Shown in pieces: positions 36,988-46,618 of a stretch of 61,090 nucleotides of DNA. The stretch lies in IMG/VR virus record IMGVR_UViG_3300025407_001003, positions 1 through 61,090 of that record; one strand, given 5' to 3'. Numbering within the stretch: the first letter of the stretch is position 1; each line of letters begins with the position of its first letter. The notes beneath the pieces are model-generated. The model saw only the letters and a program-made list of their open reading frames with translations, was not told where the DNA came from and ran no database searches. The stretch comes from a virus. The position numbers and the translations under genes are program-made.

Positions 36988-38236
36988 TACATTCTGTATG
37001 CATCCGTTTACAGGATTAGCAACGAGAGAAGACGGAGCTATAAAAGTTTGTTGCCGTAGTCATCCTATCGGGTATATTCAAGAGAATACACTTGAAGAGA
37101 TTTGGAATAACGACACAATGTGCCGAATTAGAAAACAAATACTCAATAATGAACGTCCTCCCGAATGCCAGCCCTGTTTTAGTCTCGAAGATCAAGGAGT
37201 CGAAAGTTTAAGACAGAGGCATATTGCAGGAATCATCCCAGAAGCAAGGATTACGTTATACCCTACCGCATTAGATAGTTTAAAAGATGACTATACGATG
37301 CCGTTTGAAATTCCTACGATGGAAATTAAAATAAACAATTTATGCAATCTCAAATGTCGCATGTGCAATCCTACCGATAGCACTAGTTGGACAGATTGGA
37401 AGGAAATTGAAGAATTTTATATTAAAGAGGATAATTTTTTAGTTGACAATATTAATATGCTCAATTTATTAAAACATCCCTATTTAGACAAGTTTCAAAA
37501 TAATCCTAATTGGTGGGAAAGTTTTGAAAAATTACTACCTCATTTTCGTAGGGTAGAATTTGCCGGAGGCGAACCGTTAATGGATCCACAGCATTATCGA
37601 ATACTTGATATGCTTATACCGTACGGAAATAACATCCAAATTAAATATGCAACTAATCTAACCATGCTCGGCAAAGGCATTCACACGATTCATGAATATT
37701 GGCCAAAATTTTCAAGTGTAGCAGTTAACGTAAGTATAGACGGATACAAAGACAGTTACGAGTATATTCGTAGAAATGCTAATTGGAATCAGTTAATTGA
37801 AAATATCAAATCAATACAGACTATTCCAAATATTGATCGAATCGTCGGAGCAGTTGCGGTACAAGTTAGTAATATATTAGTATTAGATAAAATGATCGAA
37901 TACTTCTTAGATGAATTAGGGGTTGTTTTTTACACAAATATGGTAAGGTATCCAAGTGTACTCTCTATACAAGTATTACCGTTTGAATTGAAATCATTAG
38001 TTACACTACGTTTGAAATTAACAAAATGTAAAGTTTCTAAGTTTAAGTATGTACAAGAAAATCCAATTCTTGAAGAAATAACACTTAAACAAATAGATGG
38101 AGTAATTAATTTCTTATGGGCTAGTGATGACAGTGACCTTTGGAAAGATTGCATTGAATATAATACAAGATTGGATAAAAGTCGTAATTCTTTAAAATTT
38201 GAAGAAGTAACGCCAGAATTTAAAATGTTTTTATGA
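36971..38236 (+). CDS. Twitch-domain radical SAM protein, module 1 gene A, about 421 aa
   Basis: The N-terminus is a twitch/SPASM-like half domain (FCMHPFTGLATREDGAIKVCC ... LEEIWN ... ECQPCFSLE) placed before the radical SAM core, whose cluster motif is CNLKCRMC (CxxxCxxC), followed by FAGGEPLMD (SAM-binding). The C-terminus ends near VTPEFKMF, a weak form of the R-x-x-D-F-x-x-T-F-P-E-L tail seen in the other members. Such enzymes usually act on peptides or peptide-bound substrates. I start at an in-frame TTG at 36971, which overlaps the PP-loop stop; a longer frame upstream would overlap that gene by 92 bases. Followed by gene B with a 4-base overlap. Confidence 0.85.
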   Translation: MNKTSNTFCMHPFTGLATREDGAIKVCCRSHPIGYIQENTLEEIWNNDTMCRIRKQILNNERPPECQPCFSLEDQGVESLRQRHIAGIIPEARITLYPTALDSLKDDYTMPFEIPTMEIKINNLCNLKCRMCNPTDSTSWTDWKEIEEFYIKEDNFLVDNINMLNLLKHPYLDKFQNNPNWWESFEKLLPHFRRVEFAGGEPLMDPQHYRILDMLIPYGNNIQIKYATNLTMLGKGIHTIHEYWPKFSSVAVNVSIDGYKDSYEYIRRNANWNQLIENIKSIQTIPNIDRIVGAVAVQVSNILVLDKMIEYFLDELGVVFYTNMVRYPSVLSIQVLPFELKSLVTLRLKLTKCKVSKFKYVQENPILEEITLKQIDGVINFLWASDDSDLWKDCIEYNTRLDKSRNSLKFEEVTPEFKMFL

Positions 38237-39138
38237 ATCAATTTAAACTAACAATAACAAATCAAGTAGACGATTTTGACCTGTACTTTGATATTTTTGA
38301 AACAAATATTGCTAAAAAATGGAAACTGGAAATAGAGAACGCATATTCGTTATTCGAAACCGAACGATTCACTAATTGGCCTAACAGTTTGAAAACTCGC
38401 AATTATTATACAGCAGAATTAAATAAACAGATTGACATTATTAACTTTTATCATCCAAATTCTATAGATGCTGTGTTTGATGAAAATGCAACACAAGAAA
38501 CAATGAATTACTTACATAAGTTTTTTGAAGTTTTACGCGGTCCAGTTAACGAAGGCACAGAATGGTATAATAATGCTAACCCGATTGCTCAAGATGCATT
38601 GTCACAGTATAATGTCCTTATCCATGAATACGAACATTTTTGTTTTAATGAAACAGCAATTAAAGAAACAAATCATCCATACGCAACAATCGTCGGAACT
38701 TATCATTGTGAAAGACATTGTCTAACAGATGGGGACTACGGACATTTTACATTTAAGTGGAAATTTGGTACTGTTTATATCAATTATTGTGAGATAGGAA
38801 AACCTTTATTAGATGTTTTTAAAGATAATGATCAGATAGTAGGGTCTAACAATATAAAACCTTTACAATATTATAGTGCAGATTTTCAAATTAAATTTGG
38901 TCCTAGTACATTAGATCATGTTTATAATCAACGAGTAAAGGATTTTTGTGATTGGTATGATCGTAAAGCTAACTATCTTTGCTCGTTAGGATTGTTTCGT
39001 TCTAATCGATTAGCATTAGGATTAATTCCTGTCGCATCGTTGAATATAAAAGATAGCAGACTTGAAAACTTGTCCGAAGTTGAAATTATTCAAAAACTAA
39101 GCAAATACAATCGTATTAAATCAACATGCATAAAATAA
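38233..39138 (+). CDS. Partner protein of the radical SAM module, module 1 gene B, 301 aa
   Basis: No known family is recognised. It is related to the 346-residue protein at 58057-59097: both have a central aromatic block (FKWKFGTVYINYCEIGKP against QWGWAYLGYNTLGKHW), an R-V-x-x-x-x-W/D-W block (YNQRVKDFCDWYDRK against YNTRVNLHNWWLKN) and a final LALGLIPVASL / LALGFIPVAKL. Both lie between a twitch radical SAM gene and a second radical SAM gene, with overlapping ends. It may be the substrate, a scaffold or a recognition protein. Overlaps gene C by 13 bases. Confidence 0.75.
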   Translation: MNQFKLTITNQVDDFDLYFDIFETNIAKKWKLEIENAYSLFETERFTNWPNSLKTRNYYTAELNKQIDIINFYHPNSIDAVFDENATQETMNYLHKFFEVLRGPVNEGTEWYNNANPIAQDALSQYNVLIHEYEHFCFNETAIKETNHPYATIVGTYHCERHCLTDGDYGHFTFKWKFGTVYINYCEIGKPLLDVFKDNDQIVGSNNIKPLQYYSADFQIKFGPSTLDHVYNQRVKDFCDWYDRKANYLCSLGLFRSNRLALGLIPVASLNIKDSRLENLSEVEIIQKLSKYNRIKSTCIK

Positions 39139-40040
39139 CATCTCGATGGGGACAACACGATCAGCTTAGAATCGAATGGAATTTAGGAAAACGTTGTAAT
39201 TACGATTGTTCATATTGCCCATCTGAAATACACGATCATAATAGTCCACATACAAATTTTGATATTTTAAAAACTACAATCGATAATTTATTAAAAATTA
39301 ATAAGCCCTTGAGAATTAGTTTTACCGGCGGTGAACCGTGCGTACATCCTCGATTTAAAGAACTAGTTGATTATGCAAAACATAAAGGAATCTACTGGGT
39401 CAATGTAACTACAAACGGAACACGCCGCCCGGAATACTATATGAGTTTAAATGTAGATCATATTGTTTTTAGTTTGCATTTCGAACATGATTGGCGTAGG
39501 GTAATGACTACTATTATTAAAGTACAAAAAGAAAGCAATAAAACAATAATGGTTAACGTAATGGTTCATCCCGATAAGATCGAAGACGCAAAATTATGTT
39601 GTTCAAGATTTCAACTATCCAATGTTAAGTACACTCTCAGGCGTATTAGATGGACACAAGGAAATCACGATTTATTTGATGACATGCGATATCATCCCGA
39701 CGATTTAGAATGGATGTTAAATCGAGAATCAACAGCACACGCTAACTGTGCTATTAATGACGGAGAATCATATGTTCACGCAAATGATATACTTAAACAT
39801 AAACTTAATAGTTTCACTAATTGGACATGCAATGCAGGAATCGAAAGTTTAATGATCAATTGGGATGGAGAGATATTCCGAGCAACATGCCGAGTGGGCG
39901 GAAGTCTTGGAAACATTTACAATAATATATATAGTTTCCCTACGGACTCGATCACTTGCACACGTAATTGGTGTACTTGTGCCGCGGATATTCCTATAAC
40001 TAAATATATTTCTTTAAATCTGCAAATTCCGGAAAAGTAG
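39126..40040 (+). CDS. Radical SAM protein with C-terminal Cys motif, module 1 gene C, 304 aa
   Basis: CNYDCSYC (CxxxCxxC, near residue 24), ISFTGGEPCVHP (SAM site), VTTNGTRR and a C-terminal auxiliary cluster region WTCNAGIESLMINWDGEIFRATC ... CTRNWCTCAADIPI. The same C-terminal pattern occurs in the genes at 41139, 47170 and 59094, so this is a recognisable subfamily. Its end overlaps the oppositely directed gene at 40000-41142 by 41 bases. Confidence 0.88.
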   Translation: MHKITSRWGQHDQLRIEWNLGKRCNYDCSYCPSEIHDHNSPHTNFDILKTTIDNLLKINKPLRISFTGGEPCVHPRFKELVDYAKHKGIYWVNVTTNGTRRPEYYMSLNVDHIVFSLHFEHDWRRVMTTIIKVQKESNKTIMVNVMVHPDKIEDAKLCCSRFQLSNVKYTLRRIRWTQGNHDLFDDMRYHPDDLEWMLNRESTAHANCAINDGESYVHANDILKHKLNSFTNWTCNAGIESLMINWDGEIFRATCRVGGSLGNIYNNIYSFPTDSITCTRNWCTCAADIPITKYISLNLQIPEK

Positions 40041-41142
40041 TAAAAAAATCATTGTTTCGGATTTTATCTTTACTAAATGTGTGTGCAAAAAAATCAGGTA
40101 ACAATTTGCTATCGTCCGACGACCACATATGAGATAAAAATAGTTTAACATACTCATTAGATGAAAATTCACTCCAATGTTCTTCAACCCGTTGTTTTAT
40201 CTCAATTGGCAATACCGTTAATTGATAGTATTTAGGATTAACCAATATAGTGTAAGTTATGCTATGAACTAACTCATTATCATTCATAAATTTATGAAGA
40301 TTTAACGCATCGAACGCATTAAGTAGTTGTATAGTTAGTGCAAGATCAATTTTTACATTAGGACAACTGTTTTTAATTAAAGTTAAATTAGAAATTATAT
40401 TGTCCCAGTTCGACGGATATCTTATATAATGGTTTCGGTTTTCACATGCATCTATACTAACACGTAATTCGATCTCATTAAAATGTGACCACATCTCAAT
40501 AATATCATAATTTTTTAATTTTATATTTGTAAGATTACTATGGTATTTTAATCGAACATTAACTTTGTTTTTATTGATAAGATATTCTAAAATCTTAAAA
40601 TGTTCTTCGATCATCATCGGTTCGCCGCCTTCGAATGCAATTTCTTCTAAGGTTTCGAGATTATCGTTAAAAAATCTATAAAAATCATCAATGTTATTAA
40701 ATGATGCAGTTTTTGGCAAGTGGTTCTCTTCTATCGCAATCGATGTGCTTAATAACGGAGAGCACATCCGGCATTTTAAATTACATAAATTAGAAAATCC
40801 TGCACCACACCAAAATGCAATATATAATTCGTGCGTTTCAATCGGAATTTTAGGCAGTAAATGCTCGTATTTTTCATTTGAGAATATTCGATGACTCTTA
40901 TGGCCAGCTTGCTCTTTTTGAATACAACGAATACAAGACGGCGGCAACTTCGACCCTGTTAAAAACTGTTGTCGAAACTCTGTCCATTTTTTATTATCAG
41001 TAGAATATATATCATATAAGGATTCTTCGATGGTTGATCCAAAAGAATACTCATGATTAATGCAACAAGGTACAGCTCTCCCATGCCATATCCTCACGCT
41101 CATGAATGGCAATATACAAAAATGTTGAGGTAAACTTTTCAT
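40000..41142 (-). CDS. Twitch-domain radical SAM protein, 380 aa
   Basis: N-terminal twitch domain (FCILPFMSVRIWHGRAVPCC ... SCIRCIQKEQ), radical SAM motif CNLKCRMC, SAM site FEGGEPMM, and a C-terminal tail IRNNDFFTTFPEFADL that matches the tail of the other twitch members. The last gene of a reverse-strand block of four radical SAM genes (44597 down to 40000), each overlapping the next by 4-8 bases. Confidence 0.87.
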   Translation of the reverse strand: MKSLPQHFCILPFMSVRIWHGRAVPCCINHEYSFGSTIEESLYDIYSTDNKKWTEFRQQFLTGSKLPPSCIRCIQKEQAGHKSHRIFSNEKYEHLLPKIPIETHELYIAFWCGAGFSNLCNLKCRMCSPLLSTSIAIEENHLPKTASFNNIDDFYRFFNDNLETLEEIAFEGGEPMMIEEHFKILEYLINKNKVNVRLKYHSNLTNIKLKNYDIIEMWSHFNEIELRVSIDACENRNHYIRYPSNWDNIISNLTLIKNSCPNVKIDLALTIQLLNAFDALNLHKFMNDNELVHSITYTILVNPKYYQLTVLPIEIKQRVEEHWSEFSSNEYVKLFLSHMWSSDDSKLLPDFFAHTFSKDKIRNNDFFTTFPEFADLKKYI

Positions 41143-42131
41143 TTATATTTTGTTACATGTGTCTCAGGTTGACATCCGCATAATGTTCGTGGACAAATGA
41201 TTGATTTAAATTCAACATCATCTAAGTTAAAATCATTATCTGAAAAAACGTTAAATATTTTACCGTTAAATATTCCTTCCTGACATGATCCTGTTACGGT
41301 ACCGTCAAAGTTTATCAATAACGTTTCTAATCCGACGTTGCATGTCCATCCTTTAAAATAATTCCATTTATTAACAATGATGGTTTCTGGACGAGCAACC
41401 ATTATTGACTCATCGTCGAATAATACCACACTCTCATATATACGCAAGTTGTTAAAGTTTTTTAATAGCCAATCCGAGTCTGGTAATCGTTTCATACTTT
41501 GTGAACAATAGTCGAGTTGATCTTGAGTATATGAATCAACGTCCATTCCGGGAGCCATTATTACTTCTTTTGTTTGTATATACCACGGATATTTGCTAGT
41601 TTTCATTTTTTCAACAGCGGCAACACACTCGTCCCATTTTTCTGCGTTCATTAACACAAGTGACGTGACTTTTAATCCTTCTTCAAATAGCGTATCTGCA
41701 ACTGCAATATGATGATCGATATCTCCATATTCTTGATGAAAACTCAAGACCGCATCATCAAAATATTTAGAATTTTCTTTCCACCACCGAATCGTTCTAG
41801 AACCGTTTGAAATAATAGTAATATAAACATTATGTGTTTTTTTTATTTCTTCGCAAAAATAACTAATATGCGGCCATAAAGATGGATCACCGCCTCCTGT
41901 GATTTGCAAATGAAATCGGGTTTTATTTAACTTGCGTTCATATATATCAAATAATTTTCTAAAATTGTTAATTACAGTATCGACATTTTTTGGGTATCTA
42001 AATTTTCCGTCTTTTTGTCCTGGAAAACAATATGAACAATCAAAGTTGCAAATATCAGTAGGCAAAAATCTTACATGTAACGTAGATTGCTCTTGAGTTG
42101 AAATTATCTTAATAGGGATACGTTTATTCAT
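41139..42131 (-). CDS. Radical SAM protein with C-terminal Cys motif, 330 aa
   Basis: CNFDCSYC cluster motif, QITGGGDPSLWP as the SAM-site variant (GGD in place of GGE), IISNGSRT, and the C-terminal auxiliary region WTCNVGLETLLINFDGTVTGSC ... CPRTLCGCQPETHVTK as in genes C of the modules. The GGGDP variant is unusual among the family here. Overlaps both neighbours by 4 bases. Confidence 0.87.
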   Translation of the reverse strand: MNKRIPIKIISTQEQSTLHVRFLPTDICNFDCSYCFPGQKDGKFRYPKNVDTVINNFRKLFDIYERKLNKTRFHLQITGGGDPSLWPHISYFCEEIKKTHNVYITIISNGSRTIRWWKENSKYFDDAVLSFHQEYGDIDHHIAVADTLFEEGLKVTSLVLMNAEKWDECVAAVEKMKTSKYPWYIQTKEVIMAPGMDVDSYTQDQLDYCSQSMKRLPDSDWLLKNFNNLRIYESVVLFDDESIMVARPETIIVNKWNYFKGWTCNVGLETLLINFDGTVTGSCQEGIFNGKIFNVFSDNDFNLDDVEFKSIICPRTLCGCQPETHVTKYK

Positions 42132-43513
42132 ACTAATCCTTTTAATTCCGGAAACGTGCTAGAAAAATCAGTTCCTCTAATTCTATCTAAATTTTTTATA
42201 TATTCAGAAAAATCTGGCAACAAATGACTCAAATCTTCACATTCGATAAAGTCGATTCCGCTGTCCCACCTTTTCCATCCGTATGAACTCACATTCCAAA
42301 AAACGTCATCGGTTGTGTAGTTTTTCTGTAACCATAGTTTAAATTCTTCAAACCGTTTTCTTAATTCTTGTTTGTATTCCAATGGCAGTATCTTTGCACT
42401 AAGGAAAGTTGGAATATATAAAAAATGCATGTTAATTAGCCCTCCTCCCATTACGAATTCTCCGGGCATAACTGATAAATTTATTTTTTTATAATTTTGT
42501 GAAATTTTCCATTTTACAAAATCTGGTAGATGCATTACATTTAATACTTGAATAGCCGTTGCAATGCTTACTACTACATTATCCGGTGTATTATCTAACA
42601 TGTGTAATGCCCTCTCAACTTCGGCCCATTTTGTAGGAAATCTTATATAATGATTTCGATCTCCATATGCATCTATACTAATTGCAAATTTAACCTGTTT
42701 AAAATAAGACCAAAGATCTATAATTTCATCAGTTAAAAATACTCCATTACTTGAGTATCTAACAACTATGTCTTTTGCATATCCTCGGCGAATAATTTCC
42801 TCCAAAAACAATTTATGTTCCTTGATCATTAATGGTTCGCCACCGGCAAAATATACTTGCTTTAAGTTTGGTATTTGATCATAAATATCGGACCAAAACG
42901 ACGGTTGCTCATACCATCGATTGTTAAACGATATGTCATCAAACTCAATTTGGCTCCTTACTACACTACTAGATGTTACAGACATTAGCTTAGAATGATC
43001 TTGTAACCATCTACTACTATCATGCGGGCTACACATTACACATTTTAAATTACACGTATTTCCTAATCTCAAGTCTAAATACCGAAATTTATTCGAGATC
43101 GAACCATCTTGATTAGTCGAAGTTACTAATTCATTAATATCTATACCTTCTTCGATCCAGTATTTTGTCTCCCATACTCTCTTACTAACCACTCCGGATG
43201 ATTCTTCTTTAAAACATTTTGTACAACTTTTTGGAATTTGATTACTTAACATTTGTAATCTTACTGATTTCATATAATCATTGTTCCATGCTTCTAAGGG
43301 AGATTCTCGTGAAAAATTAGCGGGACCGCCGTGAAAGTGTTTTACTAGCCCGATTTCGATCTCATTTGTTTCAGCGCCGCTTGCATTAGATGTGCAACAT
43401 AATCGCATATCACCGTTCGGCCTAGTTGCCAAATGAATCCATGGTAATATACAAAACGTCGATGACGAGTTCGCTGTAATTTCATCGCATAGTGATTTTA
43501 ACTCGCTAGTCAT
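42128..43513 (-). CDS. Twitch-domain radical SAM protein, 461 aa
   Basis: N-terminal twitch domain (FCILPWIHLATRPNGDMRLCC ... LEAWNND ... SCTKCFKEE), radical SAM motif CNLKCVMC, SAM site FAGGEPLM and the C-terminal tail RIRGTDFSSTFPELKGL. The largest of the twitch members. It overlaps the upstream SPASM-type radical SAM gene by 8 bases and the downstream one by 4. Confidence 0.88.
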   Translation of the reverse strand: MTSELKSLCDEITANSSSTFCILPWIHLATRPNGDMRLCCTSNASGAETNEIEIGLVKHFHGGPANFSRESPLEAWNNDYMKSVRLQMLSNQIPKSCTKCFKEESSGVVSKRVWETKYWIEEGIDINELVTSTNQDGSISNKFRYLDLRLGNTCNLKCVMCSPHDSSRWLQDHSKLMSVTSSSVVRSQIEFDDISFNNRWYEQPSFWSDIYDQIPNLKQVYFAGGEPLMIKEHKLFLEEIIRRGYAKDIVVRYSSNGVFLTDEIIDLWSYFKQVKFAISIDAYGDRNHYIRFPTKWAEVERALHMLDNTPDNVVVSIATAIQVLNVMHLPDFVKWKISQNYKKINLSVMPGEFVMGGGLINMHFLYIPTFLSAKILPLEYKQELRKRFEEFKLWLQKNYTTDDVFWNVSSYGWKRWDSGIDFIECEDLSHLLPDFSEYIKNLDRIRGTDFSSTFPELKGLV

Positions 43514-44597
43514 TTAACTTTAAAACTTCTACAAATTGATTTGACGGTTTTGATAAATTATTTTTTTCCATTTTGCCACATATTCTAGCACACATAATTA
43601 GTTTTTTTGTAGTCCAGTATTCGTTCCATAAATTCTGATATTCATAAGAATTTATTATAGTTTTAATATCATATGTTAGCGCGTGTACTCGTTCAATACC
43701 ACCGAACGAATTAATTAACTCATTATATTGATCTACAATTGTATTTCTTACCTCAGAAGCATAATCGTCGGGTTCGATATATGTATACGGAATGCTAGCA
43801 AGCCAACAACATGGAAATACATTTCGATAAGCATCGATATATATTTCTTTATTTCGATCTGCATAGCAATGAATTGTTGATGTTTCAATAACTTCCTTAT
43901 ATGAATCAATAGTATTCTTATCTATAAAGGTTAATTTGTTTGTAGTCGGGGGTTCGATATAATAAAGATGTTCATTGTTTTTATTTTTAACAGAATACCT
44001 TGGTTCTAAAACAAATCGCGAACTATTTTTAACTGTAAACTTTTTAAATCCGTACTGTTTGGCAATTTCTTTTGCTTGTTCTTCTTGGTGTTCGTTGTGT
44101 TTAAATTTTATAAAACACCACTCAGCTATTCCGCCGGCCTCAATAAATGCTAACGCATTTTGTAAAATAAGGTTGTATTTTGTACCAATTCGATAAATTT
44201 CGTGCGTATCGCCTACCCCATCTAATGCAAATATTACATTATGATTTTTTGGAAGTACCTTTGCTAATGTTTTCCACCAATCGACCTGACGGGCACTACC
44301 ATTTGTATGGATTCGCAAATATTGATCGGGAGAATTTATAGAAACATACTGACACATTTCGATAAGATCATTATTTAAAATCGGATCACCAAAATTACCA
44401 CAGAAATACATGCCTTCTATCTGATTGAGAACATCTTGTGTGATTATTTTCTTAAATTCATCAAGGGTCCAATTTTGATTTTTTATCAAAGGATTATCAA
44501 TCCCCCCGTGAATGTTCCTTGCGCACATAGGGCAACTTGCTTGACAATTATTGCTAATTTCTAGATGTATCTGTTTTAAATTTTCAAAAGTAAACAT
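43506..44597 (-). CDS. Radical SAM/SPASM protein, 363 aa
   Basis: HLEISNNCQASCPMCARN gives the cluster motif CxxxCxxC near residue 18; YFCGNFGDPILN is the SAM-site variant; IHTNGSAR and the FALDGV segment follow the usual TIM-barrel order. The C-terminal half has YIDAYRNVFPCCWLA and CARICGKM, a SPASM-like auxiliary site. It heads the reverse-strand radical SAM block. The upstream region has a TAAATA core on the reverse strand (44619-44624) 22 bases before the ATG. Confidence 0.87.
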   Translation of the reverse strand: MFTFENLKQIHLEISNNCQASCPMCARNIHGGIDNPLIKNQNWTLDEFKKIITQDVLNQIEGMYFCGNFGDPILNNDLIEMCQYVSINSPDQYLRIHTNGSARQVDWWKTLAKVLPKNHNVIFALDGVGDTHEIYRIGTKYNLILQNALAFIEAGGIAEWCFIKFKHNEHQEEQAKEIAKQYGFKKFTVKNSSRFVLEPRYSVKNKNNEHLYYIEPPTTNKLTFIDKNTIDSYKEVIETSTIHCYADRNKEIYIDAYRNVFPCCWLASIPYTYIEPDDYASEVRNTIVDQYNELINSFGGIERVHALTYDIKTIINSYEYQNLWNEYWTTKKLIMCARICGKMEKNNLSKPSNQFVEVLKLND

Positions 44598-44642
44598 AAA
44601 ATAAATATTTTTCTCAACTATTTACATAAGAAACAACATTGT

Positions 44643-45143
44643 ATGAAATTTATTGGCAATTATAATTACATCGACCCTAAATGGATTGAATATGTCTTGA
44701 GTAATCCAGGATACGGTCGTCCAAAAGAAGGTAAAAGACCCGATAGTCCCGAAGAAGAACAAGAATATACGATTGCACGAAATGCAGGGTACAATGATAA
44801 TGCAATTTATTTTTGGATGTTCGACAACTCAAACTTCCCATTCGATTTAGATCTACCATTCATTGATAAACCGTATCATTGGTGGATTACTAAAATGTTA
44901 CCGGGGAACTTTATGCCAATGCACATTGATCCACATACTGTATATCAAAAAAATAGTAAACGATTGTGGTTACCGTGGCAAGACTGGGAAGCAGGACATG
45001 TCTTTGCATATGAGGATATTGTTCTTACAAAGTATCGAAAAGGCGATGTTTGGGAATATGAATCAGCAACTGGTTTGCACGGTGCTGCCAATATCGGGCA
45101 TGTCCCTAGAATTATATTACAAGTGAGTACATATGATGTATAA
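44643..45143 (+). CDS. Putative 2OG/Fe(II) oxygenase, 166 aa
   Basis: MLPGNFMPMHIDPHTVYQ (H-x-D around residue 98), RLWLPWQDWEAGHVFAYED, and WEYESATGLHGAANIGHVPRIILQVSTYD (distal His and Arg) form a complete minimal oxygenase domain. It is similar in plan to the 5197-5721 gene, including the D-W-x-x-G-H-x-x-x-Y stretch. A TAAATA core lies 36 bases upstream. Overlaps the next gene by 11 bases. Confidence 0.75.
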   Translation: MKFIGNYNYIDPKWIEYVLSNPGYGRPKEGKRPDSPEEEQEYTIARNAGYNDNAIYFWMFDNSNFPFDLDLPFIDKPYHWWITKMLPGNFMPMHIDPHTVYQKNSKRLWLPWQDWEAGHVFAYEDIVLTKYRKGDVWEYESATGLHGAANIGHVPRIILQVSTYDV

Positions 45144-45855
45144 AAAATTATATAACAAGATCACCTCCTGGAAAAAATCATCGGTGGTGTCGTTCTATAA
45201 TAATCAACCATTGCCGGTTCTTCCCGAAACATATTTTTTTATTCACGAATATGATGATGACGGATTATATATATATGATGATCATCAGGCAATATATTAT
45301 CACAATGATGGATCAACATTTTTATTAACAGATGAATATCTTGTCTCCGACTGGTATGTATTAAAAGCGTTATATGATTCTAATACGGTTCCAATGTCAA
45401 TTCCGGTCGAATTCACCGAATATAAACATTTTGGATACTATCATTTTCAGAGTCCTACCGGGCACATTGGTGACCCTTGGATTATACAGCCTTATTATAC
45501 TACCGAATATTGGATTAAATTGGCCGATATTATTACTAATCTTATTGTTGCATTAAAAGAAGGCAACCATCCGTTTCCTTCAGATGCAATAAATCTTCCG
45601 ACATTTATCTATGATGGCGACAACAGTTATTATTCTCATGCGTCAGGAACCAATAGAATAGTGTTTAATAATACTTGTAATTTTTTTATAACTGAACAGT
45701 TTAAACGATTTAAATTATACAGTATAAATATTAGAGAAGCACTTGTATTAGATCCAAGTAGAGATGAATTGCTTTCAAATATCAACTGGACATACATTCG
45801 TAAGTATATTAAAGAAAAATGGTTACCATTAAGAATCACGAAGCCGAATTTGTAG
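45133..45855 (+). CDS. Hypothetical protein, 240 aa
   Basis: Rich in Tyr, Asp and His (FIHEYDDDGLYIYDDHQAIYY, YKHFGYYHFQSPTGHIGDPW). No family recognised. It follows the oxygenase with an overlap and is followed by a small gene that also overlaps, so they form one unit with the phosphoesterase. Confidence 0.6.
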   Translation: MMYKKLYNKITSWKKSSVVSFYNNQPLPVLPETYFFIHEYDDDGLYIYDDHQAIYYHNDGSTFLLTDEYLVSDWYVLKALYDSNTVPMSIPVEFTEYKHFGYYHFQSPTGHIGDPWIIQPYYTTEYWIKLADIITNLIVALKEGNHPFPSDAINLPTFIYDGDNSYYSHASGTNRIVFNNTCNFFITEQFKRFKLYSINIREALVLDPSRDELLSNINWTYIRKYIKEKWLPLRITKPNL

Positions 45856-46070
45856 TATTTCAAGGAACAGTTGAATCAATGAGATTTACCTCGAACTTAT
45901 GGAAATTCCAGGAAACATTTCGTCAATTGCTCGGCCCAACATCGAAAAATACTCATTTTACTATGACCTATAACGGAATCACTCGCATATTTGCAGATCC
46001 GACAAATTGGGACAATCCAACTTGTTGTGCAGCATGTCGAGAAGCAGCGAAATCACTTAAATTATCATAA
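45819..46070 (+). CDS. Hypothetical protein, 83 aa
   Basis: Contains WKFQETFRQLLGP and a Cys cluster PTCCAACREAAKSLKL near the C-terminus. The start lies 37 bases inside the previous gene; an internal start is possible. Its stop overlaps the next ATG (TAATG). Confidence 0.55.
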   Translation: MVTIKNHEAEFVVFQGTVESMRFTSNLWKFQETFRQLLGPTSKNTHFTMTYNGITRIFADPTNWDNPTCCAACREAAKSLKLS

Positions 46071-46618
46071 TGGCCATTTTCCTCATAAGTGACACACATT
46101 TTGAGCATACATCTATGTATGAAAAGGTATATGCTGGAAACAGATTACGACCTTGGAATACCTATGAAGAAGGTGATAATATAATAATTGAACGTTGGAA
46201 CAACACCGTAAATGAATCCGATACTGTGTTTCATTTAGGCGATATTATCGGTCAAACTGAAGAGTCTTTATCAGTATTAGCTCGATTAAATGGCAACAAG
46301 GTTTTAATTAGGGGAAATCATGATACAGGAGATTTAGCATTATATACAAAATACTTTTCTAATGTATATGGATGCTACGAACTTGGTGATCTTTTACTTA
46401 CCCACATACCAGCTCACCCTATGCTTCGATGTAAAAATCTAGCAAATGTACACGGTCACATGCACGGATTAATGATGGATGTGGATCCTTGGTACTTTGA
46501 TGTATCGGTAGAGGTCATTAATTACACTCCAATTTTACTAGAAGATCTTCTTATCAAAATTAAAGAAAGACAAGAATCACCGAATCAATTTACCTATAAT
46601 CATATATCTTGTATATAA
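46070..46618 (+). CDS. Calcineurin-like metallophosphoesterase, 182 aa
   Basis: All metal-binding motifs occur in order: SDTHFEH (residues 7-13), HLGDIIG, RGNHD, THIPAH and VHGHMHG. This small form resembles phage and bacterial YfcE-like or DUF-type phosphodiesterases. Substrate not predictable from sequence; nucleotide 2',3'-cyclic phosphates are one option. It converges on the methyltransferase gene with an overlap of 42 bases. Confidence 0.9.
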   Translation: MAIFLISDTHFEHTSMYEKVYAGNRLRPWNTYEEGDNIIIERWNNTVNESDTVFHLGDIIGQTEESLSVLARLNGNKVLIRGNHDTGDLALYTKYFSNVYGCYELGDLLLTHIPAHPMLRCKNLANVHGHMHGLMMDVDPWYFDVSVEVINYTPILLEDLLIKIKERQESPNQFTYNHISCI

